Shown here in pieces: positions 51,208 through 58,363 of a DNA stretch of 64,000 nt (position 1 is its first letter; each line of letters opens with the position of its first letter). Under the pieces are notes generated by a model that was not told the DNA's origin, searched no databases, and was given only the letters and a program-made list of their open reading frames with translations. The stretch is from Planctomycetota bacterium (GTDB taxonomy: Bacteria; Planctomycetota; UBA1135; JADKAF01). The stretch is taken from contig JAEUHW010000290.1 of assembly GCA_016793245.1 (NCBI GenBank), positions 40,865-104,864 of the forward strand, written 5' to 3'. Made by a program: the position numbers and the translations under genes.

Positions 51208-51210
51208 GGA

Positions 51211-51624
51211 TCAGGCGACCTTGACCTTGCCGCCGGCGTCTTCGAGCTTCTTCTTGAGCTCGGCCGCCTCGTCCTTGGTCGCGCCTTCCTTGACCGGCTT
51301 CGGCGCGCCTTCGACGAGGTCCTTCGCTTCCTTCAGGCCGAGGCCCGTGATGGCGCGAACTTCCTTGATGACGGCGACCTTCTTGGTCGAGTCCGGCACG
51401 CCCTCGAGGATGACGTCGAACGCCGTCTTCTCCTCGGCGGCGGGAGCCGCGCCGCCGGCGCCAGCGCCGGCGGGCATCGCCACTGCAGCAGCAGCGGCCG
51501 AAACGCCCCAGCGGGCTTCCATCGCCTTCACCAGCTTGGCCGCCTGGCCGAGCTGGAGGGAATCGATCTGCTTGAAGATCGCCTCGAGCTCGGGGCTGAG
51601 CTCGACCGTGGTGCTATCGGACAT
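51211..51624 (-). CDS. rplL: 50S ribosomal protein L7/L12
   Basis: 137 residues. The N-terminal dimerisation helices are [20 protein letters not shown], followed by an Ala/Gly hinge ([20 protein letters not shown]). The C-terminal factor-binding domain is [40 protein letters not shown]. Stalk protein. Confidence 0.97.
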   Translation of the reverse strand: MSDSTTVELSPELEAIFKQIDSLQLGQAAKLVKAMEARWGVSAAAAAVAMPAGAGAGGAAPAAEEKTAFDVILEGVPDSTKKVAVIKEVRAITGLGLKEAKDLVEGAPKPVKEGATKDEAAELKKKLEDAGGKVKVA

Positions 51625-51750
51625 GGTGACAAACCTCGCAGCGTGAATGAGTGTGGTGTTGTTTCGGATCTGGAATCACCGCGCTCTCCGCCTCGGCGCG
51701 GTCAAGTGACCGCGAGCCGATCTGGTGCGAGCGACGGCGAGAGAGATGTG

Positions 51751-52290
51751 CTAGCCGGCGGCGGAATCGCCCCCGGCCTTCTGGACCTTCTGGTCGATGC
51801 AGCGAGCGAGCCCGGCCAGGACGGCATTCACCGACGCCGCGAGACCGCGGGCCGGTGCGATGGCCGCCGTGGCGATCATCGCGCGCATGGTCTGGCGGTC
51901 GGGCAGCTTGGCCAGGGCCACCGCTTCCTTGCTGTCGAGGACCGTCTTCTCGAAGACGGCGCCTCGGATCTTCAGCTTGGACTTGGCGTTGGCCTTCAGC
52001 AGGTCCGCGAGGACCTTCGCTGCGTTGATGGCCTGCTCGACGTCGCCATAGGCGTAGCCGGTCGGGCCCTTCACCACACCCGTGACATCGATGTTCTGCT
52101 TGGCGAACACGCGATGGGCGATGGTGTTCTTCAGGACGCGGAAGCGAACGTTCTTCTGGGCGAATTTGCCGCGCAGGTCATTGACCTCCGCGACAGAGAT
52201 GCCGGTGAAGTCCACGAACACTCCGCCGTCGTGCCGCTCGAGCTCGGACTCGAGATCGGCGTAGAGGCAAGTGTTGATCAGGTTCGGCAT
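51751..52290 (-). CDS. rplJ: 50S ribosomal protein L10
   Basis: 179 residues. VNDLRGKFAQKNVRFRVLKN, NTIAHRVFAKQNIDVTGVVK, GPTGYAYGDVEQAINAAKVL and a C-terminal helix that should carry the L7/L12 dimers. The 168-bp leader before it (52291-52458) has small inverted repeats (GGAGCA/TGCTCC near 52336) and is where an L10-binding leader would lie. Confidence 0.96.
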   Translation of the reverse strand: MPNLINTCLYADLESELERHDGGVFVDFTGISVAEVNDLRGKFAQKNVRFRVLKNTIAHRVFAKQNIDVTGVVKGPTGYAYGDVEQAINAAKVLADLLKANAKSKLKIRGAVFEKTVLDSKEAVALAKLPDRQTMRAMIATAAIAPARGLAASVNAVLAGLARCIDQKVQKAGGDSAAG

Positions 52291-52458
52291 GATGTTCTCG
52301 AAGGCGGCGAGTGTTCTCGGTGCGGTCTTCGCGCGGAGCAGTGCTCCGGAGCGCGTCGACTCGTGCTGGGATCGGAGAGGAGCCGAGGAAGAGCGGTACT
52401 CGCTAGCGAGCGACGCTCAGCGCCGGAGCGGAGTCGTCCTCCGTCCGGTCGGCGTACC

Positions 52459-53145
52459 TCAGTTCTTCACGTTGAGGAGGATGCCCGGGCTCATCGTCGT
52501 CGAGATGGCGACCTTCAGGATGAAGTTGCCCTTCGTCGACGGCGGCCGGAGCGAGCGGACGTGATGGAGGAACGCCTCGACGTTCTCCTTCAGCGCCGCG
52601 ACCGAGAACGACTTCTTCCCGACCGGAGCGTGCAGATTGCCGCCCGCGTCGTTGCGGAACTCGATCTTACCTGCCGCGAACTCCGACACGGCGGTCGCCA
52701 CGTCGGCGGTCACCGTACCGGCCTTGGGGGAAGGCATCTTGCCCTGGGGGCCGAGCACCTTACCGAGGCGTCCGACGTGCTTCATCATGTCCGGCGTCGC
52801 GATCGCGACGTCGAAGTCGAGCCAGCCGTCGAGGATCTTCTGAGCCAGATCGCCCGAGCCGACCTCGACCGCACCAGCGGCCTTGGCCTTCACGGCGTTC
52901 TCGCCTTCGGCGAACGCGATGACGCGCAGGCTCTTGCCGATGCCCTTCGGCAGCGACACGGCTCCGCGGACCTGTTGATCGGAGCGCTTGGCTTCGATCC
53001 CGAGGCACACGGCGATCTCGACGGTCTCGTCGAACTTGGCGCCCTTCAGGCCGGTCAAGATCTTGAGCGCGTCGTCGAGCTCGTAGGCGACCGAGAGGTC
53101 GATCTTCTTCGCGTTCTCTAGGTAACGCTTGCTGCGGCGAACCAT
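52459..53145 (-). CDS. rplA: 50S ribosomal protein L1
   Basis: 228 residues. [24 protein letters not shown] N terminus ([20 protein letters not shown]), [40 protein letters not shown] and [20 protein letters not shown] form ([20 protein letters not shown]). Represses the L11 operon in E. coli. Ten bases after rplK. Confidence 0.98.
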   Translation of the reverse strand: MVRRSKRYLENAKKIDLSVAYELDDALKILTGLKGAKFDETVEIAVCLGIEAKRSDQQVRGAVSLPKGIGKSLRVIAFAEGENAVKAKAAGAVEVGSGDLAQKILDGWLDFDVAIATPDMMKHVGRLGKVLGPQGKMPSPKAGTVTADVATAVSEFAAGKIEFRNDAGGNLHAPVGKKSFSVAALKENVEAFLHHVRSLRPPSTKGNFILKVAISTTMSPGILLNVKN

Positions 53146-53155
53146 CGGAGACCTC

Positions 53156-53581
53156 CTAGTCCACCACCGTGATGCCCATGGAACGAGCGGTGCCCGCGAT
53201 CACGCGAGCGCCGGCATCGAGATCCCGCGCGTTGAGATCCTTCAGCTTGATCTTCGCGATGTCGCGGCACTGGGCCATGGTGACCTTGCCGACGATCTCC
53301 GTCCCGGTCGTCTTCGCGCCGCTGGCGATGTTGATCGCCTTCTTCAGCAGCACGGAGGCCGGGGGAGACTTGTACGCGAGCTCGAAGCTGCGGTCTTTGA
53401 AGACGGTGATCTCGACGGGGATGATCATCCCCATCTGATCGCGCGTGGCGTCGTTGAATTGCTTGACGAACGAGGCGATGTTCACGCCGTGCTGACCGAG
53501 CGCAGGTCCCACCGGGGGTGCCGGTGTGGCCTGGCCGGCCGGGCACTGCAACTTGATCTTTGCAGTGACTTCTTTGGCCAT
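53156..53581 (-). CDS. rplK: 50S ribosomal protein L11
   Basis: 141 residues. [40 protein letters not shown] and [20 protein letters not shown]. The N-terminal proline-rich domain binds EF-G, RelA and thiostrepton in other bacteria. 252 bp after nusG. Confidence 0.98.
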   Translation of the reverse strand: MAKEVTAKIKLQCPAGQATPAPPVGPALGQHGVNIASFVKQFNDATRDQMGMIIPVEITVFKDRSFELAYKSPPASVLLKKAINIASGAKTTGTEIVGKVTMAQCRDIAKIKLKDLNARDLDAGARVIAGTARSMGITVVD

Positions 53582-53771
53582 GGGCCCTCCTTGCTCCCTC
53601 CCACCGCGCGTTCGGCTCTCTCCGCTGGGTGCGGATCGACGGCCGAGGGCTGATGCGCGGCGGTGATCGGGAGGAGTCGTGCCTGGCTCGGGCGAGCGCG
53701 GCGCGACTCGGTTGTTTGACTAGGGTTGGAGTTCTGAGTAGGTGAGTCGGATGGTCCGAAGACCGCGTTCA

Positions 53772-53797
53772 GGGCCGGGCGCTCTAGAGCGGGGCCC
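53772..53797. terminator. Hairpin in the nusG-rplK spacer
   Basis: Perfect 12-bp palindrome CGCTCTAGAGCG (53780-53791) inside an outer GGGCC/GGCCC pairing, 37 bp past the nusG stop. No T-run. Could be a partial terminator or processing site that sets the ratio of secE-nusG to rplKAJL transcripts. Confidence 0.45.
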
Positions 53798-53833
53798 TCG
53801 CGGGCGGACGGAACGAGATGGGAACGCGGCCCT

Positions 53834-54388
53834 TTAGGCCAACGTCTCCACCTCCCAGTGGTCGAGCTCGACGGAGGTCGAACGACCGAGGACGTTGATC
53901 AAGACGCGCACCTTGCCCTTCTCGGCGTCGATCTCTTCGATCGTGCCTTCGTAGCCGAGGAACGCGCCTTCCTTGATGCGGATCTGATCGCCGCGCTGGA
54001 AGCCGATCTCGACGCTGGGAGCGCGCTTGCTCTGCTCCATCTTGCCGAGGATCTGCTCGACTTCCTGATCGCTCATCGGATCGGGCTTGCCGTGCGACCC
54101 GACGAAGTCGCCGAAGCCGGGCGTCTCGCGGATGCAGAACCAGACATCCTCGGCGCGCGGATCGTCGTCGCCGTCGATGTCGGCCTCCACCATGAGGTAG
54201 CCGGGGAAGATCTTCCGAGCGACGGTGCGCTTCTTCCCGGCGCGGACCTCGGTCACGCGTTCGGTGGGCACGAGGGCCTGGGTCACTTTGTCGCTGAGGC
54301 CGTGCGTGTAGATGCGCTTCAGGATCGACTCCTTCACGCGGTCTTCCTTGCCGGCTTGGACCCGGATCACGTACCAGTGCAGAGTCAT
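53834..54388 (-). CDS. nusG: Transcription termination/antitermination factor NusG
   Basis: 184 residues. NGN domain from LHWYVIRVQAGKEDRVKESI through RKIFPGYLMVEADID and VWFCIRETPGFGDFVGSHGK. The KOW domain is GDQIRIKEGAFLGYEGTIEE with GKVRVLINVLGRSTSVELDH. Binds RNA polymerase clamp; the KOW domain contacts Rho or S10. 36 bp after secE. Confidence 0.97.
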   Translation of the reverse strand: MTLHWYVIRVQAGKEDRVKESILKRIYTHGLSDKVTQALVPTERVTEVRAGKKRTVARKIFPGYLMVEADIDGDDDPRAEDVWFCIRETPGFGDFVGSHGKPDPMSDQEVEQILGKMEQSKRAPSVEIGFQRGDQIRIKEGAFLGYEGTIEEIDAEKGKVRVLINVLGRSTSVELDHWEVETLA

Positions 54389-54424
54389 CGCTTGGACCTC
54401 ATGATCAGCTGAGCGGGTTCGGGA

Positions 54425-54958
54425 TCAGTTGAAGATGAGGAAGTTCACGACCCGCGCGAGCAGCCAGTCGGCCGCCGCGAGGAAGAGCATGAAGAAGACG
54501 ACGGTGCCGATGACCACGAGCGTGGAGTTCCACGTCTCGGGCCAGGTCGGCCACGTGACCTTGTTCATCTCGGCTTCCGTGTCGATCAACAGCTCGGCTC
54601 GACGCGGCTGCGTCAGGAATCGATGCCACCACCACAAGAACACGAGCAGCAGCCCGAAGACCAGGATGTTGGCGTAAGTGAGCTGGAAACCGACGATCGG
54701 CAGGCGTTCGCCCTGGCCGAGGAGGTTGATGTCGAAGACGTTGTTCGCGCCATCGACGCTGGTCTTCAGCCAGCCCCATTCCTTGCCGCGTAGCCAGGGG
54801 GCGAAGCGGTACGCACCGTAGATCGCGAGCAGCCCCACGGACCAGAACGCGAACATACGGGCGATGCGCCCCTGGTCCGGCTTGTAGCTGGGCCAGAAGC
54901 CGCCCAGATGCGCCTCATCGGGCGTTTTCGGCGTGGCTTTCGGCGGGTTGGTGGTCAT
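54425..54958 (-). CDS. secE: Preprotein translocase subunit SecE
   Basis: 177 residues from the ATG at 54958. Three predicted membrane segments (about 34-54, 94-114, 145-168), so it is a long SecE like that of E. coli, not the single-span form. The essential cytoplasmic helix and WP motif are at 120-143 (RRAELLIDTEAEMNKVTWPT). A periplasmic loop of about 35 residues between the first two spans is family-variable. Clamps SecY. Confidence 0.93.
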   Translation of the reverse strand: MTTNPPKATPKTPDEAHLGGFWPSYKPDQGRIARMFAFWSVGLLAIYGAYRFAPWLRGKEWGWLKTSVDGANNVFDINLLGQGERLPIVGFQLTYANILVFGLLLVFLWWWHRFLTQPRRAELLIDTEAEMNKVTWPTWPETWNSTLVVIGTVVFFMLFLAAADWLLARVVNFLIFN

Positions 54959-55088
54959 GGGTGCTTGGGGTGAGTTCAAGAAGCTCGAGCGGAGGGCTGG
55001 GGCCGAGGGTTTCGCGCGCCAGCATTCGGTGGTCGCATGCATCCCGCGCGCCAGGGTCGGCAGCGCCGGTCAGCTCTGTCCAGGCTGG

Positions 55089-55178
55089 CTCGGTTCAAGC
55101 TAGGCCAGTTCGAGCGAGCTCGGTGCAAGCTAGCTCGGTGCAAGCAAGCTCGGTGGAAGCAAGCACGGTGGAAGCAAG
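55089..55178. repeat. 15-bp tandem repeat, six units, between rpmG and secE
   Basis: Units of consensus CTCGGTGCAAGCAAG start at 55089, 55104, 55119, 55134, 55149 and 55164, becoming degenerate to about 55208. They fill half of the 274-bp spacer. In one minus-strand frame they read A-C/S-F/L-H-R five-residue repeats, superficially like pentapeptide-repeat proteins, but that frame begins inside rpmG and has no start of its own. Confidence 0.9.
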
Positions 55179-55232
55179 CGCAGCACAGGCAGGCCCAGCG
55201 CAGGAGAGGCAGGCGGCGAGACTCGCTCGTGG

Positions 55233-55397
55233 CTAGAGCTTCTTCTCCTTGTGCACCGTGTGCTTGCGGCAGAACTTGCAGTACTTGCTCTTCTCGAGCT
55301 TGTACGCGGCCTTCAGCTTCTTCCACGTCGTGTAGTGGCGGCGGTCGCATTCACCGCAGACCAACCAGACGTAGTGCTCTTTGTTCTTCAGTCCCAT
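55233..55397 (-). CDS. rpmG: 50S ribosomal protein L33, zinc form
   Basis: 54 residues from the ATG at 55397. Zinc ligands Cys14, Cys17, Cys40 and Cys43 (LVCGECDRRHYTTWKK; KYCKFCRKHTVHKEKKL). Its location before secE is conserved in many phyla. Confidence 0.96.
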   Translation of the reverse strand: MGLKNKEHYVWLVCGECDRRHYTTWKKLKAAYKLEKSKYCKFCRKHTVHKEKKL

Positions 55398-55635
55398 CGA
55401 TGCCTCCGAGGACGACACGAGGCTCGCCCGAGCGCCTCGATCCGAGATCGCGGCTCGCGACGAACCCCCGCTCCCGAGCGTTCGCTCGGTCGCCCTGCTC
55501 TTTTGGTTTGCTCGCGAGAGAGCTCGAGCTCTCGCCGCGGCGCAGCAGACGCTGCAACGCCGGCCCCGACGAGCGGTGCCAGCAAGAAGTGTCCGCTGGC
55601 CCCACGCGAGCGGGGCCAGTCGGAGCTCACGACGA

Positions 55636-56856
55636 TCAGGCGAGGATCTTCGAGACGACGCCTGCGCCGACCGTGCGACCGCCTTCGCGGATCGCGAAGC
55701 GCTGCTGCTCTTCCATCGCGATGGGCGTGACCAGCTCCACCATCAGCTTCACGTTGTCGCCGGGCATGACCATCTCGGCCTGACCGAGGAGGGTGACCGA
55801 ACCGGTGACGTCCGTGGTGCGGAAGTAGAACTGCGGGCGGTAGCCCTTGAAGAACGGGCTGTGACGGCCGCCTTCTTCCTTCGAGAGGATGTAGACCTCG
55901 CACTCGAACTTCGTGTGCGGCTTCACCGAGCCCGGCTTGGCGAGCACCATGCCGCGGCGCAGGTCGTCCTTCTCGATACCGCGCAGGAGCACGCCGATGT
56001 TGTCCCCGGCGATCCCCTTGTCGAGGATCTTCTGGAACATCTCGACGCCCGTGCAGGTGGTCTTCACCGTCTCCGGACGCAGACCGACGACCTCGAGCGA
56101 GTCGTTCACGTTCACCACGCCGCGCTCCACGCGACCGGTGCCGACCGTGCCGCGGCCCTTGATCGAGAACACGTCTTCGATCGGCATGAGGAAGGGCTTG
56201 TCCTCCTCACGGGCGGGCGTCGGGATGTAGGCGTCGATGGCGTCGAGGAGGTTCAGGACGCTCTTCGTCCACTGGTTGTTCTCGACGTCGGTCTTGCCGC
56301 CGCGAACGTAGTTCAGAGCGCCCAGGGCCGAACCCTTGACGATCGGCACTTCATCGCCGGGGAAGTTGTACTTGGTGAGCAGCTCGCGGAGCTCGAGCTC
56401 GACCAGGTCCTGCAGCTCGGGATCGTCGACGACGTCGATCTTGTTCAGGAAGACCACCATCGCCGGCACGCCGACCTGACGAGCGAGAAGGATGTGCTCG
56501 CGCGTCTGGGGCATGGGACCGTCGTCCGCGGCGCAGACGAGGATCGCGCCGTCCATCTGGGCGGCGCCGGTGATCATGTTCTTGATGAAGTCGACGTGGC
56601 CCGGGCAGTCGACGTGCGCGTAGTGGCGCTTGTCGGAGGCGTACTCGACGTGCGCAGCGGCGATCGTGACGATCTTCGAGTCGTCGCGGACCGTTCCGCC
56701 CTTCGCGATGTCGGCGTACTCCTTCACCTTGGCGTTGCCCTTGGCCGCGCAGACGTAGGTCAGCGCGCAGGTCAGGGTCGTCTTCCCGTGGGAGATGTGA
56801 CCGATGGTGCCGACGTTGACGTGCGGCTTGTCGCGAACGAAGGTTTCCTTAGCCAT
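55636..56856 (-). CDS. tuf: Translation elongation factor EF-Tu
   Basis: 406 residues from the ATG at 56856. The P-loop is GHISHGKTT (19-27): Ser22 replaces the Asp of the usual GHVDHGKTT. Switch I is [20 protein letters not shown] (52-71) in place of ARGITINTAHVE; the switch threonine (Thr64) is kept, but the preceding Arg-Gly is changed to Lys-Ile. DCPGHVDF (83-90) keeps the catalytic His87, and [10 protein letters not shown] is normal. Domains II and III are complete ([40 protein letters not shown]). The KGGTVRD form is one I associate with planctomycete EF-Tu. Downstream of four tRNA genes, as tufB in E. coli. Confidence 0.97.
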   Translation of the reverse strand: MAKETFVRDKPHVNVGTIGHISHGKTTLTCALTYVCAAKGNAKVKEYADIAKGGTVRDDSKIVTIAAAHVEYASDKRHYAHVDCPGHVDFIKNMITGAAQMDGAILVCAADDGPMPQTREHILLARQVGVPAMVVFLNKIDVVDDPELQDLVELELRELLTKYNFPGDEVPIVKGSALGALNYVRGGKTDVENNQWTKSVLNLLDAIDAYIPTPAREEDKPFLMPIEDVFSIKGRGTVGTGRVERGVVNVNDSLEVVGLRPETVKTTCTGVEMFQKILDKGIAGDNIGVLLRGIEKDDLRRGMVLAKPGSVKPHTKFECEVYILSKEEGGRHSPFFKGYRPQFYFRTTDVTGSVTLLGQAEMVMPGDNVKLMVELVTPIAMEEQQRFAIREGGRTVGAGVVSKILA

Positions 56857-57009
56857 CTCAACTCCTCGTGACGCCGAGCGGCGCCTTGAAAGCACTCGCC
56901 GCCGGAAAGCCATTCTCCCGAGCACAGGTCACGAGGACCGGCTTCACGGCCCAGACCTACGTCTGGTCTGTACCGAAGGTGCGCGGTGTCGGCTTCGCGG
57001 TCTTGAATC

Positions 57010-57085
<76 letters not shown>

Positions 57086-57282
57086 GAAATCTGGTCGTCG
57101 TCGGGTGGGATCTTCTTGCCGAGAGAGCTCCGCGAGGAGCGCCCGTGACACGAGCGAGGCCGGGATGGCACGCCGCGCGAACCACGTGCGCCGCGATGCG
57201 AGGCGACAGCACCTCACACAGCAGAGCACGCGGGAACTCGCCAGCACCAGCCCCGGATGCGATGCGAACATCGCCCTTGCGA

Positions 57283-57353
57283 AGCGGGCGAAGGGAATCG
57301 AACCCTCACGGCCAGCTTGGAAGGCTGGAACTCTACCATTGAGCTACGCCCGC
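57283..57353 (-). tRNA. tRNA-Gly (TCC anticodon)
   Basis: 71 nt, CCA not encoded. Acceptor GCGGGCG/CGCCCGC, anticodon stem-loop CCAGCCTTCCAAGCTGG (TCC), T arm AGGGTTCGATTCCCT. The gaps to the neighbouring tRNAs are wide (197 and 266 bp). Confidence 0.97.
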
Positions 57354-57454
57354 AAGAACGGCTGCGCGGCACCCGGAAGGCCCTGGCGATCGACTGCGCG
57401 CACGAGAGCGTGCGCGAACTCGGCCGGAGCGCCGGCTGGGCCGGCAATCCATCC

Positions 57455-57544
57455 GAGCTTCACTGCACATGCTTCACGGCCGCGAACTTCACTGCCGTGA
57501 ATTCCACAGCAGCGAGCTTCACAGCAGCGAACTTCTCGGCCGAA
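57455..57544. repeat. 15-bp tandem repeat, six units, between tRNA-Tyr and tRNA-Gly
   Basis: Units such as AGCTTCACAGCAGCG and AACTTCACTGCCGTG run head to tail from 57455 to 57544. On the plus strand they read ANFTA/ASFTA five-residue repeats, but that is antisense to the tRNA transcript and has no ribosome binding site. Confidence 0.88.
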
Positions 57545-57619
57545 GCTCGAGATCGAGCGGCACGCGAGCAGTGAACCAGGGCGAGGCGATCCCACACCGC
57601 TGAGCTTGGCTCAGCCGAA

Positions 57620-57702
57620 TGGGGAGAGCAGGATTCGAACCTGCGAAGGCGTGAGCCACCAGATTTACAGTCTGGCCCATTTGGCCGCTCTGGAATCTCC
57701 CC
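57620..57702 (-). tRNA. tRNA-Tyr (GTA anticodon)
   Basis: 83 nt class II tRNA, CCA not encoded. Acceptor GGGGAGA/TCTCCCC, anticodon stem-loop CAGACTGTAAATCTG (GTA), long variable arm (GGCTCACGCC), T arm CAGGTTCGAATCCTG. Confidence 0.97.
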
Positions 57703-58171
57703 GGGAGTTCCGTCGGGCGAACGACCCGGACGAGTCCGAGCGCGCCCGAGCGATGCACGATCGGAAGGCGCATCGACGAGCGATGCACCGTCGAGCGTGC
57801 GTTGGCTCGCGGTTCAGGTGTGTGATCGGGACTTCCGGAGGCGTTTGCAGAGCCTCCTTCAACAAGATCGTCCCCGACGTCAAAGATCGTCCGAGCGTTG
57901 CCGCCCGGATCACCGAGGCGATCCACAGCCCAAGAGCCACAGCCCGGGAGCCAGGATCACTCGCCTCACCGCCGCCCGAGGCGCCTACACGCAGGGACGC
58001 ACCACGCCGAAGCGCAGGAGATCGCCTGGTCTCAGGCCACGAGCACTCGCCTGCCCTTCGCTCGATGATCGAAGGACCGCGATCCCCATCCTCATGGCGC
58101 AGCACCTCGTCGCGACCCGCAGGGATACGCGACTCACATCGAGTCGCGGATCTCGGAGGACCAGCGCCAAA
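57703..58171. other. Spacer between tRNA-Thr(TGT) and tRNA-Tyr
   Basis: 469 bp, far larger than in other thrU-tyrU-glyT-thrT-tuf clusters. I checked both strands for a further tRNA (no GGTTCGA-type T arm present) and for genes (open frames are Arg/Ser-rich without motifs). Nothing else recognised. Confidence 0.5.
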
Positions 58172-58246
58172 TGGAGCTAGCGGAGGGAATCGAACCCACA
58201 ACCACCCGCTTACAAGGCGGGGGCTCTACCGTTGAGCTACGCTAGC
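58172..58246 (-). tRNA. tRNA-Thr (TGT anticodon)
   Basis: 75 nt with encoded CCA. Acceptor GCTAGCG/CGCTAGC, anticodon stem-loop CCGCCTTGTAAGCGG (TGT), T arm GTGGGTTCGATTCCCTC. First gene of the tRNA-tuf transcript; a promoter lies about 44-71 bp upstream. Confidence 0.97.
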
Positions 58247-58289
58247 GAATGCTGCCCCAGGACGGGGGCCGGGGAAAAAAGGAGCGCCA

Positions 58290-58317
58290 ATGGTAGCGAG
58301 GCGCCTCCATCGGTCAA
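58290..58317 (-). promoter_or_regulatory. Sigma-70-like promoter of the tRNA-tuf operon
   Basis: Minus strand TTGACC (58317-58312), 16 bases, TACCAT (58295-58290). The region between promoter and tRNA contains CTCCTTTTTTCCCC, an unusual pyrimidine run. Lies between the mutS2 stop and the first tRNA. The TTGACC -35 is shared with the S10 promoter. Confidence 0.62.
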
Positions 58318-58363
58318 GGCCCGCTTGGAGAAGAAATCCTCCGGCGCGGCTCGCGCGCGCGGC

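Larger units (their letters stand above)
50256..51210. other. rplL-rpoB spacer, rich in minisatellites
   Basis: 955 bp with no supported gene. From the rplL side: a strong hairpin (51168-51207), four 18-bp units (51045-51116), three to four 17-bp units (50788-50850), four 15-bp units (50694-50753) and a 22-bp duplication (GATGGCTGGAATGCGCCGAA, at 50491 and 50513). Most bacteria have an attenuator plus RNase III site here in far less space. No clear promoter seen. Confidence 0.7.

Noticed and set aside
54976..55350. Pentapeptide-repeat-like protein in the rpmG-secE spacer
   Set aside because: The frame starts inside rpmG on the same strand, lacks its own start signal, and the repeat pattern follows automatically from a 15-bp DNA repeat.
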